A stretch of DNA of 64,000 bases, taken from the NCBI GenBank assembly GCA_005408345.1, contig SEMN01000007.1, positions 2,020,001-2,084,000 on the forward strand, written 5' to 3'. This stretch comes from Macquaria australasica (Eukaryota; Chordata; Actinopteri; Centrarchiformes; Percichthyidae). Shown one piece after another: positions 52,701 to 64,000 of this stretch; the first letter of the stretch is position 1; each line of letters opens with the position of its first letter. Made by a program: the position numbers and the translations under genes. The notes below the pieces were generated by a model. That model did not search any database. It saw only the letters and a list, made by a program, of their open reading frames with translations, and was not told the origin of the DNA.

Positions 52701-55700
52701 AGCATTTGGATAATGTGGCTTAACAAGCTTCTGCTAATGAGAAAACCTGAACCATTAATTAATTTTAATGCTTTGTCATCATAAGCTACTTGTAGCGTGA
52801 CGTCTCTAAATGTGCTTTTTACTATCTAGGCTGCTTAGTGGATTTACCTAATTGTACCAGTCTGTTAGAGTTGAGAATGGCTGTTAATGTGTGTGTTTGG
52901 AGTTTGTAGAAGAGAGTTGAGAGCAATGAAAGCAACAAAGGCTGTGTATTGTGCCTCTAAGATAAGACTTATCAGCTGAAGACATATAAGCAACTACGTT
53001 TTATCTCTTTGTACCTTCAATATTTTACCACACATCCCACTAAACAGAGTATACAAGTTTGCCACTATAATTGTGGAAAGTGGACCATGTCGTACTTTAA
53101 TTTGGTAGAAGGTAAGATTTGAATCTGGCATGCCTGTGTCGCTCACAGAAATGTGATTGGCCAAGCTCAGAAGTGGAAGCATTAAAAAAAAGCCATGTGC
53201 TGCTCAAATTTCAATTGCTCCTGTGAAAGCCGAACCTGGGTGTCTGTCCTCTTCACAGCTTACTCTAAATGCCACAGCCAGAGTCCATTTTAGGACAAAG
53301 CATCTCTTCTCAGAAGTGCCTACATAGCGAGAGACAGCTGTGTACATATACTGTGCTCAGATGGATACCGTTACACAACATGGCTGCCTTGGCACGTACC
53401 CAGTTCCCTGCGGTGTGTTTGGGGGTCAAACTGTTGGTGACCACCACTCATTTTTAACTTTGATTCAGGCTGCATATACAGCAGCTGCACAGCGTTCACT
53501 TAACTTGACTTCCACCTTGTAATGGAGTCAGTGTTGCTTTTTAGAATGTCAAAGACTTCGCAGTGAATTGAATTTTCATCAAAAGTATTATGACCTTTAC
53601 ACACAGTGTGTACACATTTGTCTCACTTTTGACGTTATTCATCTTTATCCCACCAACATTTTAACATTTTTCTCTGTGTTTCATCAATCTTCCTTCAGTA
53701 TACAGAGGAGTTGTTGCGTCAGCAGCAGTTTTTGGAGGTCTACCTGGAGGGTACCCGCTCCCGCAGCGGTAAGCCGTCTACAGCGCGTGCAGGAATGCTG
53801 TCCATCGTGGTAGACACACTGTGCACTGGGTCCATTGCAGACGTACTGGTGGTGCCAGTTGGCATCTCTTATGATCGCATTATTGAGGGCAACTACAATA
53901 GCGAGCAGCTGGTAAGTGCTTGGATGATGTCTGTTGTTTGTGTGTCCTTTTGCTTTGGCAACAAAGCTGTCTTCCACATTCAAAAAAAACAAATAGATAT
54001 TATAGTATTATATAGTATAGCTGTAGGGAAATGAGGGGACAAAAGATTTTGTTTGTTAGTGGGATAGATAACTTTAACTGGGTAGTCTTACAGTACATGA
54101 TGTTGTGATGATTATCAAGTCTATATTGTCAACCATCTGTACTCCTCAATCCCACCAGGGCAAGCCTAAGAAGAATGAGAGTTTGTGGGGAATAGCATGT
54201 GGAGTGTTCAGGATGCTGAGAAAGAACTACGGCTGCGTCCGAGTTGACTTCAACCAGCCCTTCTCCCTAAAGGTGACTGATCGCAGCTTTTATACAGATA
54301 GAGCTGTTTTGGCTACATGTGGAGCTTGGTATAGAGAAGCTACAACTATAACAGGTTTCAGGTATCACTCTTGATTTTAAAGCTTCAAAATGAACAAATA
54401 TAACAATGACAGATCCTGCTTTCTTTTAGGTTTCTCATCATATTCATTACAAAACAAAAGAGCTTATATGAAGTTTAAACTGGAGATAAGTTTTAGAACT
54501 TACACTCAGTTATCACTCTGTTTGTCTGTCTGAGTTTGTATTTGTAATGAACCTTTTGTGTGTCAAATCTAGGAGTACCTGGACTCACAGAGAAGCCGCC
54601 ATATTCCACCACCCGTGTCCCTGGAACACACCTTGACGCCCACCATTATTTCTGCACAGTAAGGGCAAACACACACACTCCCCACTCTGACCATCAGTTA
54701 TATCCTCCTCTGAGCAGTACGCATGCACAAACCAGCAGTCCCACAGTCCCACCTGTAATATTATAAACCCTCATGTCACAGACTTGACTTCTCCCTCCTG
54801 CTACTTCACAGCAGGCTCTGTTATCTGACATCTGAGCACAGCACTTGAGTTAGCATTGGCAGGGGTCACTTCAGTTCAGCGCCATCCCTTCATAATAAAA
54901 CTGATACAGCCATACACCACGTCCTCAAGGACAGCAGCGTGTCATCCCACCTGGTCTGGAATCACAAGTTCAGAACTTGTGCCAGCAGAGCCGACTGAAC
55001 AGCCTCTGGGCACAAGTATCAAATGCTATTTCATAAAATGTGCCCTACAGCGTGTATATAGTAACACTCACGTGGCATGGTTGGCTGAGACATGTAATGA
55101 GTGTGCCATAAGCCTGGACATAAACGGAGAGAGTGAAAGTGAGCAGAAACAGCCAAAAGTTCAGGAGGTAAATGGTAAATTAATAATCTGGTAAAATAAT
55201 AACTTTACTTTGGTTCAGATTAGTGTTTATTTAAAACACAAAGGGCAGTTTGTTTGCAGCATAAAGCCTTTGTGCAGGAAAGTAGTAGCTCAAGCCTTTT
55301 TGGTGCCCTTCTGTTTACAGTCATGTCATGTTTTTTTGAGTCCAAACTATCATCTAAATATTTTATTAAAACTTATCTTGGTGGTTTCAATCATAGTGCC
55401 ATAGTGCTTATGTTATAAACACCTGTTCAACAAGAGAGAAGGAAACTCATTTGTGAAATGAACCGGTGTAGTGTTTGTTGTGACGTGAAAACCACCTTTT
55501 TAAATTATGCACACCACATCAAGCTCACATAATAAGACACTTGTCAAACTGTATGTTTACATGTCGAGGTGTTGTTGTTATTATTATTCCAGACCCGATG
55601 CTCAGCTGTTTGAGGGGCAGGAGGAGGAGCAGCTGAACAGAGAGCTGCCCGATGACATCTTAAGACGACAACTCATTAACAACCTGGCCAAGCACGTCCT

Positions 55701-58700
55701 CTTCAGTAAGGAACTCACAACCCCACAGCCAATGGATTTACCATACCCTAACTATAGCCCTGTTTTATACAATATTTATATTTATTTTATAAGCCTCACC
55801 AAGAATCTCCAGTTTGTTAACTAAAGCTGCTTACTTCAAAGTCACAGTGCAACTTATATCTCTATATTTTTAGCTTGTGTGTTAAAGGTGCACCTGCAGC
55901 ACTCATGAAATATTATCCATCACACTGCCTCCTTTAATTGAAATCCAACACAGCACAGCATCAGTCCGTCCGCTTCACATCACTCAGGGATTTTTGCCCC
56001 AGGGTAGCACCGCAGAAACCGGTTCTCCCCAGCTCATTCAGCTGCATTCTCCTACGCTAGGCCTATTTGCTTTTTACTCTCAGCCAATCACAAAGCCTCC
56101 AGCTGGATGGCATGTTGTTTTCAGCCAATAGGGTGAAGGGGAGGATAGAGAAGCAGAAGAGGGAAGGAATGCAGTACCAGTGCTCACACATGTTTCACAC
56201 CCCTGAACTTGAACTATGCTAAAGATGACCACTAGTGACCCTTGTCTTAACACGTGTACACAAGCACACACACACACTACATTGTTTATTCTGTTTGTCT
56301 AATATGTTATCATTATAATCAAGTCATTTGGATCTTTTTAACCCTGTGTTTGCTGAAAGAAAATGTCATACCTAATTACTCAAGACAAACCTGGTACATT
56401 GCACATTATTTTATGATTAAGAACTTATTTTAAGACAGTAAGATGCCAAGACAATAAAATGTGTGAAATATATAATATTTAAAATGTGTTAAAACATATG
56501 GTTATGATTGTCAATGATTCCAATCTGCACACACTCTTTTATTTGTTGTCACAACCTCCACCAGTGTCTGACATAAGAGACTTCCAAGTCAGATGCTTAA
56601 CACCATAATATTCACATGTTTATTGTCTTATAAATTGAAAAAAATATAGATTTATAGATTCTATCCTCTTTGTATCTTCCCTCACAGCGGCTAATAAGTC
56701 ATCAGCGATCATGTCTACCCACATTGTAGCCTGTCTGCTGCTGTACAGACACAGACAGGTAAGTCTGGCCGTCTTTCATGTCCTCTCTATAACCTCCTCT
56801 CTTGGTGCTTAGCAACTGTGTCCTGCACCCTCTTCCCTTTTTTCCTTTTTTTCACTCCTCTGTTCCTCAGATTTCTTCTCCTATTTTTGTCTCTGTTCAT
56901 CCACCTCTTGCCCTTCATGCTCCCTCCCTTACACCATGGTGATCCCAAATGTCGCATACCTCTGCATGGTAGTAATGTATGTCTCTCTCTGTTAGAGATC
57001 TCGTTCTTCCTGCATCCTCTCTCACCACCTCTGTACATTAGCTGTGGGCTTCTGCCCTCTGCAGGCACACTGATGTAAGTGGGTGACAGCAGAAAACAAT
57101 TACTGAAATTGTCTTTCTGTCCTGAGGAATTAGCCAGTGCTGCATACAACAAACTAAGCCCAGTCTAGCATTTAGTTGTATTTATTTAGTTGTACTGAAT
57201 CTTGGCTTTCAAATTTTTTGAGCTAGTGTTTTCCCTCCACTTTGCTCCAGGGGGTGGTGCTGTCCAAGCTGGTGGAAGACTTCTTCAACATGAAGGAGGA
57301 GATCCTGTCACGGGACTTTGATCTGGGCTTTTCGGGGAACTCCGAGGATGTGGTCGTGCGTGCCCTCCACCTGCTGGGAAACTGCGTCAATGTGACCAGC
57401 AGTGCGAATCGCAACGGAGAGTTCACCATCGCACCCAATCAAACTGTACCAGCGCTTTTCGAGCTCAACTTCTATAGCAATGGCCTTTTCCATGTCTTTA
57501 TTTCTGATGCAATTATTGGTATGTTGAGCCAAGAGGCACTGATCTTTAAACTACTCTTTAAACAGTCCTCTCCCAACATTCATACTGTATTTATAAATAA
57601 AAGCTTGAATAATACTTTTGAAAATAAGCCTATTGTTTAGTGGTGTGTTGTTGATCAGTCAAACGCTAGTTTTCCCAGGCCTAGATGTTAGATTTTTTTT
57701 CCACTAACTGTCTCCATGATTTGTCTCCAGCCTGCAGCATCCTGTCACTGCAGCGAGAGCTGGTCGTGGAATCAGAGTCTGATCACCAGCCCGGTGGTCC
57801 CAGTAGCCTCCCTCTCAGTCAGGAGAGAGTCATCCGCAAGGCCGCCGGGCTCTCCCACTTCCTGATCAATGAGGTGGCTGTGGCACCAGTAAGTCCGGCA
57901 CATTGTTGCCATCTTTCTAATCTTTGCACTGTACAAAATGAGTCCAGCAAGTAGCAAGAGGCCATTTTGAAGTACTTCTTAAAGTTGTAAAACAAACACC
58001 TTCATGTCTCTATTTGCTTGTTTGCAGTGTCTGAAGTGAAATATTACTTTATTATGACCAACCCGTATCAACATTAGATCTTCATCAAACCTAATGCCAT
58101 CATACTTTGCACATATAAAGCATCCTGTCACTGACTGATTAATCAATTTAAAATGTCTCTGATGATCACAGAGTAGCACTGATAGTCACATAGTAGAAGT
58201 ATACACTAGTACTGTTGGGTAAAGTTTAGTTGTTGTTCCTATTGATGCTCTTGAGAATTAAACCGATTTTAAATACAACTCCACATGGTTTGTTTCCTGT
58301 TTCACAGCATCTCTCCCTCTCCTCCTCTCTGTCCCACAGCCCTGTCAGACTATTTACCAGGTTTTTCACGATGCAGTGACCCGGCTGATCCAGTATGGAG
58401 TTCTCTACGTAGCAGAGGTCAGTTTAAAGATACAAACCTCTCTGCTGGTGGACAAAAATGAAAGTAACCACTGTGACTAATGCTGGAATTTAAAAATTGT
58501 ACGTGCAATATGTGGTGGGACTTTTTCATGGCCCAGATGGTCTAACTTGTGGGTGTTTGTGTGTCAGGAGGACCAGGAGGAACTGAGTCCCAGCCCCACA
58601 GAGGAACCTTGGCCCAAAAAGTTCCCCGAGCCCCTTTCCTGGAGAAGCGACGAGGAAGACGAGGACAGTGACTTTGGAGAGGAGCAGAGAGATCGCTACC

Positions 58701-59690
58701 TAAAGGTCTAATTTAGTATTAATACTTGTCTTAAAAAGACTATTTTAAACTGATTTTATTAAAGCCATCAGATCCACCACCATGGCACCAACTTTTACAA
58801 CCGTTTTCAAGTTGTGTTTGATCAGGCAACATCCAATCACTGACTTTCTCTTTCTGTTTTGTTTTTTGTTTTTTGTGTAAATCAGGTAAGCGTTTCTGCA
58901 GAGCACCAGGAGTTCTTTGTTTTCCTACAGCGACTTGTCAGCCCCGTGCTGGAGGCCTACAGCGGGGCTGCGATCTTCGTCCACAGTCTGAGTCAGCCCA
59001 TGGCTGAGTCCGACTACACCCAGAGGCTTTTCAGATACCTGCTCACCCGCACAGAGAGAGGAGTGGCTGCTTATGGTAATACTGCAATATTTCCCCACAT
59101 ACCGTACACTTTAGGAAAATTGCAAATCAATCATCCCAGCTTTGTTTCAATTAGAATAAACAAATACAGGGCACTGCGTAATTATTCCATGTATCATCCT
59201 TTGATAATACAAAGAAAAGTCATTATTAAACCACAACAGTTACTGGAACTAATGTGCTCTCACTAGATTTATGCTATATGGACACACAAGTCTCATAATG
59301 TCAGTCATGAGCAGGTTTGATTGGTATTTCTGAGTCTTATCTAATCTCTTTTTTTCCAGGTGAAAGTGCAACTCATTACTTGGTTAAGAACACAGTGAGG
59401 ACATTCAAAGAGCTCGGGGTAAGAGTGTGTCTGACTTTAAATTGTGGGTTTATTATATATATCAAGTTTGTGAACACATTAAAATACAGTAATGTATAAG
59501 TAGGGTTTGGGTGGTGTCCAGGTTCCTCCAGCTGGATTTAAGATGTCTTCTCCTGTGCTGTGATTTTCTGTAGGTCCTGAAGGAGAGAAGAGAGAACCGG
59601 GTGACAACTCTGGAGCTGAGCAGCACCTTTCTACCTCAGGCCAATCGGAACAAACTCTTGCAGTACATCTTAGGTTTCACCCTGCTGTGA
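43253..59690 (+). CDS. gpam: glycerol-3-phosphate acyltransferase 1, mitochondrial (GPAT1), complete
   Basis: Outer mitochondrial membrane enzyme that acylates glycerol-3-phosphate to lysophosphatidate, the first step of glycerolipid synthesis. Preferred start is the ATG at 47163 (AAAATGG context). Coding exons: 47163-47246, 47442-47561, 48435-48508, 49514-49627, 49850-49999, 50191-50290, 50701-50837, 51606-51705, 53699-53911, 54159-54272, 54573-54658, 55593-55705, 56688-56758, 57251-57518, 57731-57888, 58340-58417, 58568-58705, 58886-59075, 59360-59418, 59574-59690. All are GT-AG and in phase, giving 827 residues (about 828 in human). Acyltransferase motifs: HKSHID (H225-D230), GGFFIRR (267-273), EGTRSRSGK (310-318), VPVGISYDR (345-353). 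Two likely membrane segments lie at about 475-488 and 571-586. The acidic stretch at 687-700 follows SWRSDEE. An exon at 43253-43279 (MSQRNTTLE, then GTAAGT) is probably exon 1. It would be in frame if spliced to 47118, adding 24 residues; otherwise it is leader. Confidence 0.95.
43280..47117 (+). other. gpam: gpam intron 1 (inferred)
   Basis: About 3.8 kb between the GTAAGT donor at 43280 and the CAG acceptor ending at 47117. No other coding exon is recognised. It contains TCACCCCA at 44432-44439 (sterol-response-element-like) and a poly-T tract at 46370-46400. The acceptor could instead be at 47110, but only the 47118 start is open in phase with exon 1. Confidence 0.55.
47562..49513 (+). 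other. gpam: gpam introns 3-4 region
   Basis: Intron 47562-48434, exon 48435-48508, intron 48509-49513. Apart from that exon and a GT run at 49327-49341 nothing is recognised. Confidence 0.7.
51706..53698 (+). other. gpam: largest internal gpam intron
   Basis: A 2.0 kb intron between the exon encoding GGFFIRR and the exon encoding EGTRSRSGK. It contains a GT run (51778-51796) and a long foldback (51841-52267). The remainder is unremarkable. Confidence 0.8.
51841..52267. repeat. long inverted repeat (foldback element)
   Basis: The left arm 51841-51972 (AATATTTCGAGGCCACGTTT ... CGCACGTCTTAATCCAAGTA then TACCCACC) is mirrored by the right arm 52107-52267 (GGTGGGTATACTTGGATTAA ... AAAACGTTGCCTCGAAATAT). 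The spacer is about 135 bases. The right arm is longer because an 18-base block (AAAACRTGGTAACGAATT) is duplicated at 52151-52168 and 52173-52190. No open frame of note. I do not recognise the family. Confidence 0.85.
55706..56687 (+). other. gpam: gpam intron
   Basis: Intron between the KHVLFS and TANKSSAIMS exons; no recognisable repeat or gene inside. Confidence 0.75.
56759..57250 (+). other. gpam: gpam intron
   Basis: CT-rich intron between the LLLYRHRQ and GVVLSKLVEDFF exons; nothing else recognised. Confidence 0.75.
57889..58339 (+). other. gpam: gpam intron
   Basis: Intron following VAVAP and ending in a long pyrimidine tract before the PCQTIYQVFH exon; nothing else recognised. Confidence 0.75.
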
Positions 59691-62600
59691 CCGAGACACC
59701 TTTCAGCCCAGCTCAGACCCCAGGCTCCTTCCAATAAAGGGCTTCTACTGGTTACTTCTAAACAATCCCAGGTGCTACTCTGTGGAAAGCTTTACCAGGA
59801 AGTGCCTTCACGTAACAGCCGCTAACTGTTAGCTGTTAGCCGGAAGAGACTTGAAGCCAGTCTTCCCTTTTTGTTCCAGTCTATGGCTCCCCTGTGTTAG
59901 AACTGTGCCGCTGAGAAAACACATGTATCGTTCTTTGAAGCGGTACCTCTAGGACTCATCCTCTCTTTGTGAACTTTGCCAGTGAAGTCATGAGGTTTTA
60001 ATATGATCAAGATTTTAAACTATCAGAAAATATACTCAAGCAGATTAGTAAATAAGATTCACTTTTACAGCAATCCAAACAAAGCAAGCTGCCTTTCGTC
60101 TATACAAGAGAACAAGCAAAATATGCATAGAAAATAATGGTAGACATTACCAACAACAAAGGCATTTTTATGTTAACTCTTTCTGCTCGTTTGTGAAACT
60201 GCTGTATTCTCTTCAGTGCGCTCTACTATCATACGGTAGAAAACATGTCAAAATGTAGTTTGATGAAAGGCTAACTAACAAATTCCTGTACATAGGCCAC
60301 AAGAACAATGTATCTCATTTGTAGTGCATTTAAATACATGCACTCTGGTGTCTTTAAATTTAATAATGTAGGAACATTAGATAGAAAGATTGCGTACATA
60401 TCCAAATTTCTTTTACAAAAATAAATGTCAAAATCTAATCTAATCTAATCCTCTTTAAAGACAGTTTTGGTCTGTTACACTGCACAGTTACTGGTTTAAG
60501 ATATCAAAAAATAAGCAAATCAGTTCAGCAGTGCAGAAATAATCTATTTGGCAAACACAAAATGTACCTGTTGAAAGTCCAGCGCAGTTGAAGCCTAAAA
60601 TCACAAGCGTCTACAGTTAAGTGCATTCAAACCACTGATATCTAAATGCATTCAGTTACTCTTTTCGTCATGGGTACTGATGAAAAGTGACTTTGATCTC
60701 TGTGTTTGTCTAACACCTTTTTCACTTTTCAATGAATGTCACGTAGTACAGCACTTAAAATACTTAATACCAGCCATCACATCCACTTAAGTTCAGATGC
60801 AACAAGCTCAGAAACTCTTTGGTCTTGCCTTTCAGGGAAAGCAGATTTGGGATAACCACCTTTTTTTTTTCTTATATTATAAACACACTGTATGAAAGCT
60901 GTTATGGCATCACTGCTGAGAGAGCTTGATTTGCTCCTATGGTTGGGCATTCGCATGACAGACGAACTGCATAGTGTGATCAAAATAAATGGTACATATC
61001 CACTGTGCAATTGTCAACAAACTCTTGAAGAAAGGAGAGGACGTCTTTCTCCTTTGTTTACTTTTAAATGCAGACTGCCATGAGGAGCAGTGATGTTTCT
61101 GAAAACTAAATAATAGTCATTAACTGTCAGGTTTACCTATTCTTTATTTTTCTTAGTTATAGCAATGCTTCACTTCACATTTTCAGCACCACTGGGAAGA
61201 AAACTGTCTAAAAATGTACTATAAACACACTTCCTGATCATTTCAGTTTTTGTTCAAAAATGCACGTGTCAAAAAAGTCAGAAAGCTTGGGAATAAAAAC
61301 TCAGTGGTAACAGATTGTGTTGATCATGAAAATCAAAAACATACCAAAATTACCAAAGTAAAACATGAGTGAAATTAAAATCCGATAGTGAAACCTCACT
61401 GCACAGTACCGGTGCATTTAGCTGCAGGGCATTGACCAGTTTTCATTTTTGTTGTAAAATAACCCGAGAGGTGTCAATATTTAGGTATTGTCTTGTGTGT
61501 AATTCTAAATCCGAATACATTTTGCATTGAATATGAACATAAATGTACAACATCCAAGTTAATGGTATGAGCGCACACAGCTGATAGGAAAAAGAAGGAG
61601 TGTGTTTGGAGAGGGCAGAGTAAGTTTGATGAATTGTTGGCATTATTAGAGAGGATGCTAACACAAATCTCAGATTGATAATGTGAAGACAGTGTGAATG
61701 TTAGATCCCAACATTCTTGATCTGTCAGGGCAATAAAGTAAATGGGAATTGGGTGTCTGATAAACATTTAAATGAATATTTATGCTGAATGACTTGTTGA
61801 CAGTGGTCTACACCACAGCTTGTTAGTAAATGCTTTTTCTCAACATTCAGCTTTATTTAATATTATAAACCTGCAGATTTTCAAATCTATGTGCGAAATA
61901 TCCATGAAATGGAAAAGGTTACTTGTTGAGGATCAGTGAGTGACACCCATAGCATGTTGAAGAACAGAAAAGTAAGTTATTTAAATGGGAATGTGATCAG
62001 AGTGCCCAAAAAAAGAGTCCATGCTCAAGTGCAGAGGGAGCATCTTGACAAGCATTTCTGAGCCCACAATCTGTACAAGTCTCCGCACCGAGAGGGACCC
62101 CCCCCCCCCCCGCCAAGATAAAACCACTCTACGTACTGTACTGCATGTTTCCTCTGGTCGCCTTTAATCATCGACACTTCAATGTGAACTCTACTTAACC
62201 TGAGAATTGTATTTTACAGTCTAGTGTGTGAAAGGTAGTTGTTTGTGTAGGAGATGAAGTTCAATTTGTTACCTCTTGAATGTATCTCATCTGTCCCCAA
62301 AAAGGTAGAATACTTCATTAAGTCGGTACAGACATGATACAGTTTTTATGAACTGCTCGTGGGGATTGTTGAGACTCATCGCTATTGAAGCTGCATTAAC
62401 AACATCCCTGTACAACTATGTAATTTTGTAGGATAAAAAGAAAATGCCTGTATCTGGGGAGCAGGTGCCTTTCTAAAGCACTGTAGTGTTCTTTGGTTGT
62501 GTTTTTTGTTCTTTTTTTGTGCATGTTAACAGGTTATTTCGTGTGGGAATCCAAAAGAACACTGTAGATTGTAACTTAAAAAAAAAAACAACAACACAAG

Positions 62601-62750
62601 AGCAGACAACTTGTGGTTACTGTAAGAAGAATCACCAGCTACTAAAAAAAAAAAAGTGTCACTTTTTCTGTTCTTGCTTTCTGGGAGCAAAGCACAATTG
62701 GCATTATTAGATTTTGTTTTTAAATAAATTAATGATAGATTAACAATGGT
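59691..62750 (+). other. gpam: probable 3' UTR of gpam and downstream DNA
   Basis: No coding signal was seen. AATAAA hexamers occur at 59733-59738 (43 bases after the stop), near 60420, near 60984 and near 62721. Mammalian GPAM has a multi-kilobase 3' UTR, so a long transcript ending near 62740 is plausible, with an early alternative end near 59755. A poly-C run lies at 62098-62111. Confidence 0.4.
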
Positions 62751-63674
62751 CTCTTGTCTGTCTTTTTATTTATTTTCGGTTGGGGGGTGGGACCATACAT
62801 GTGGGTATCAATGTCAGTATCAGTATCAAGTCAAATTCTCTTTTTGATATTATCCACATCATCAGTCCAAATGTAACTGCGTAATTACAAATAAAGATCC
62901 ATTAGAAGAAAAGAAAAGGCCAAAAAAAAAATATAATATAAAAAAAAAAATATATATAATAAAAAGAGAATAAATACATATTCACAGACACATACTGATC
63001 TAAATAAACAGAGCAAGCTTAGTTTACTTCAGGTACAGTTGGTAGGATATTGTTAATCACTGCATATTGATTTTACATATTTTAACCATGTTACCTCTTA
63101 GTCTATTTGTTTTTTGTTGTTTTTTTTCCATATATAGAATTTGCCCTATTATATGTCTCAATTTTGACAGTTGAGGTCATGTTATTTGCAGCCACTTCTG
63201 ACAGTTACTCCTCTTTTGTCCACCATTTCTCTTGCCATAATGTCGGTATCTTTTACAGTTTTGAAGCAGCGTCCAGCACGTCCAGCAGCACCCCAACGCC
63301 TCGGCTTTTACTTCACGCATTCTTGTTTTTGTCCTGTAGCCCCTTTGAGTATTCTGGGTTGTTTGACGTGAAAATATACAAGAATGTAGAAATAGAGCCC
63401 AATTATTCTATGAATCATAGACAGTAAATCCATCTGCAACTATTTTGACAATTGATTAATAGTTTCAGTCATTTTTCAAGCAATAATGCCAAGCGTCCTC
63501 TGGTGGCAGCCTGTGCAATGTGAGGATTTGATGCTTTTCTCTGTTTCATATCAACAAGAGTCAGAAGTCATTACGGGTCAGGTCGGGGAGGAAGGCGTGC
63601 TTGTTTTGTTCGGCCCGTGGGAGGACAGGAGGAGGATATATGAAGGCCTGAGACGAGCTGAAGCTTCTGTGACC
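62751..63674. other. intergenic DNA upstream of the possible FERM gene
   Basis: AT-rich with an A/T low-complexity stretch at about 62920-62965. Sequence becomes more GC-rich toward 63500-63670. A CTCF-like word on the minus strand (CCACCAGAGGACGC, 63494-63507) differs from the core at one position. No gene was recognised. Confidence 0.4.
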
Positions 63675-63746
63675 ATGAGGACGACGCAGAAACGACAAGT
63701 GTGCACCCTTCTGCCAAATAAGCAGCACCTGGACTGTACCATCAGG
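63675..63746 (+). CDS. possible first coding exon of a FERM-domain protein (FRMD1/FRMD6-like), partial
   Basis: The ATG in a GACCATGAGG context (A at -3) opens a 24-codon exon, MRTTQKRQ-VCTLLPNKQHLDCTIR, followed by a strong GTGAGT donor in phase 0. The pattern of a basic residue, VC-x-LLPN and then a hydrophobic strand resembles the first beta strands of the FERM F1 lobe in FRMD6/FRMD1 (VCIFLPN in FRMD6 as remembered). The frame is also open upstream to an ATG at 63486, which would add 63 residues with no recognisable similarity. The rest of the gene lies beyond the window. Other FERM families cannot be excluded from 24 residues. Confidence 0.4.
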
Positions 63747-64000
63747 GTGAGTGGCCTCAGTGTCCTTTTTTATATTATTTAGTCTTTGATTCCAATGCGT
63801 CACTTGGAACTGGAGAAATATACAGACCCTAGATTTAATTTGACATTAACGAGGCTTATCAACATCACATGACGTGGTTTTTTGAAGACTGATACTGAAC
63901 ATTTTACTGTCAATGATGTGCCAGTATCAAATAACAGGTGAATAATTTTAATATATTTTGGAAACATTAAGTGTGCTCCTTCAAACTGTTAATCTCAGCA

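Noticed and set aside
54856..55194. 112-codon open frame in a gpam intron
   Set aside because: Lies between good gpam exons and has no similarity to GPAT1 or another family.
56787..57152. 121-codon minus-strand frame
   Set aside because: Reverse of a CT-rich gpam intron, giving Arg/Lys-rich low complexity.
1..64000. tRNA genes, CRISPR arrays, bacterial operons
   Set aside because: No tRNA-like B-box with cloverleaf, no regular spaced repeats and no prokaryotic gene organisation were seen.

Overview
The window is vertebrate nuclear DNA, most likely from a spiny-rayed (percomorph) teleost. It shows small GT-AG exons separated by introns, CpG-rich divergent promoters, abundant CA/GT/TA microsatellites, and several interspersed repeats of kinds known from bony fish: palindromic foldback elements, hAT and Tc1 relics, and a Gypsy-type solo LTR. 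Nothing prokaryotic is present. Genes were recognised by reading splice-compatible exons and comparing them with remembered vertebrate families; no search was run.

Layout: (1) 1-11013 holds repeats and anonymous non-coding DNA. It is probably intron 1 and/or upstream sequence of stac2, whose first coding exon I could not find. (2) 11014-23141 (+) carries ten coding exons of an SH3 and cysteine-rich domain protein, best called stac2, with a likely 3' UTR to about 25150. (3) 25150-40150 is a 15 kb intergenic stretch with a solo LTR, two hAT-type elements and microsatellites, but no gene I can support. (4) 40224-42403 (-) is the complete six-exon rpl19 gene, encoding 60S ribosomal protein L19 (197 residues). 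(5) 42404-43252 is a short divergent promoter region with a CTCF-like motif and the start of a CpG-rich stretch. (6) 43253-59690 (+) is the complete gpam gene for mitochondrial glycerol-3-phosphate acyltransferase 1. Its spliced reading frame gives 827 residues, against 828 that I recall for the human protein. A long 3' UTR probably follows. (7) 63675-63746 (+) may be the first coding exon of a FERM-domain protein (FRMD1/FRMD6-like), running off the window.

The three firm genes do unrelated jobs: a calcium-channel adaptor, a ribosomal protein and the committing enzyme of glycerolipid synthesis. They are neighbours rather than a pathway. The tail-to-tail stac2/rpl19 pair matches the human 17q12 arrangement (CACNB1-RPL19-STAC2). 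Having gpam where CACNB1 would be expected marks a synteny break. I saw no convincing new biological system. The most notable structures are the foldback elements in introns, the clean target-site duplications of a hAT MITE and a solo LTR, and an in-frame upstream ATG in gpam exon 1.
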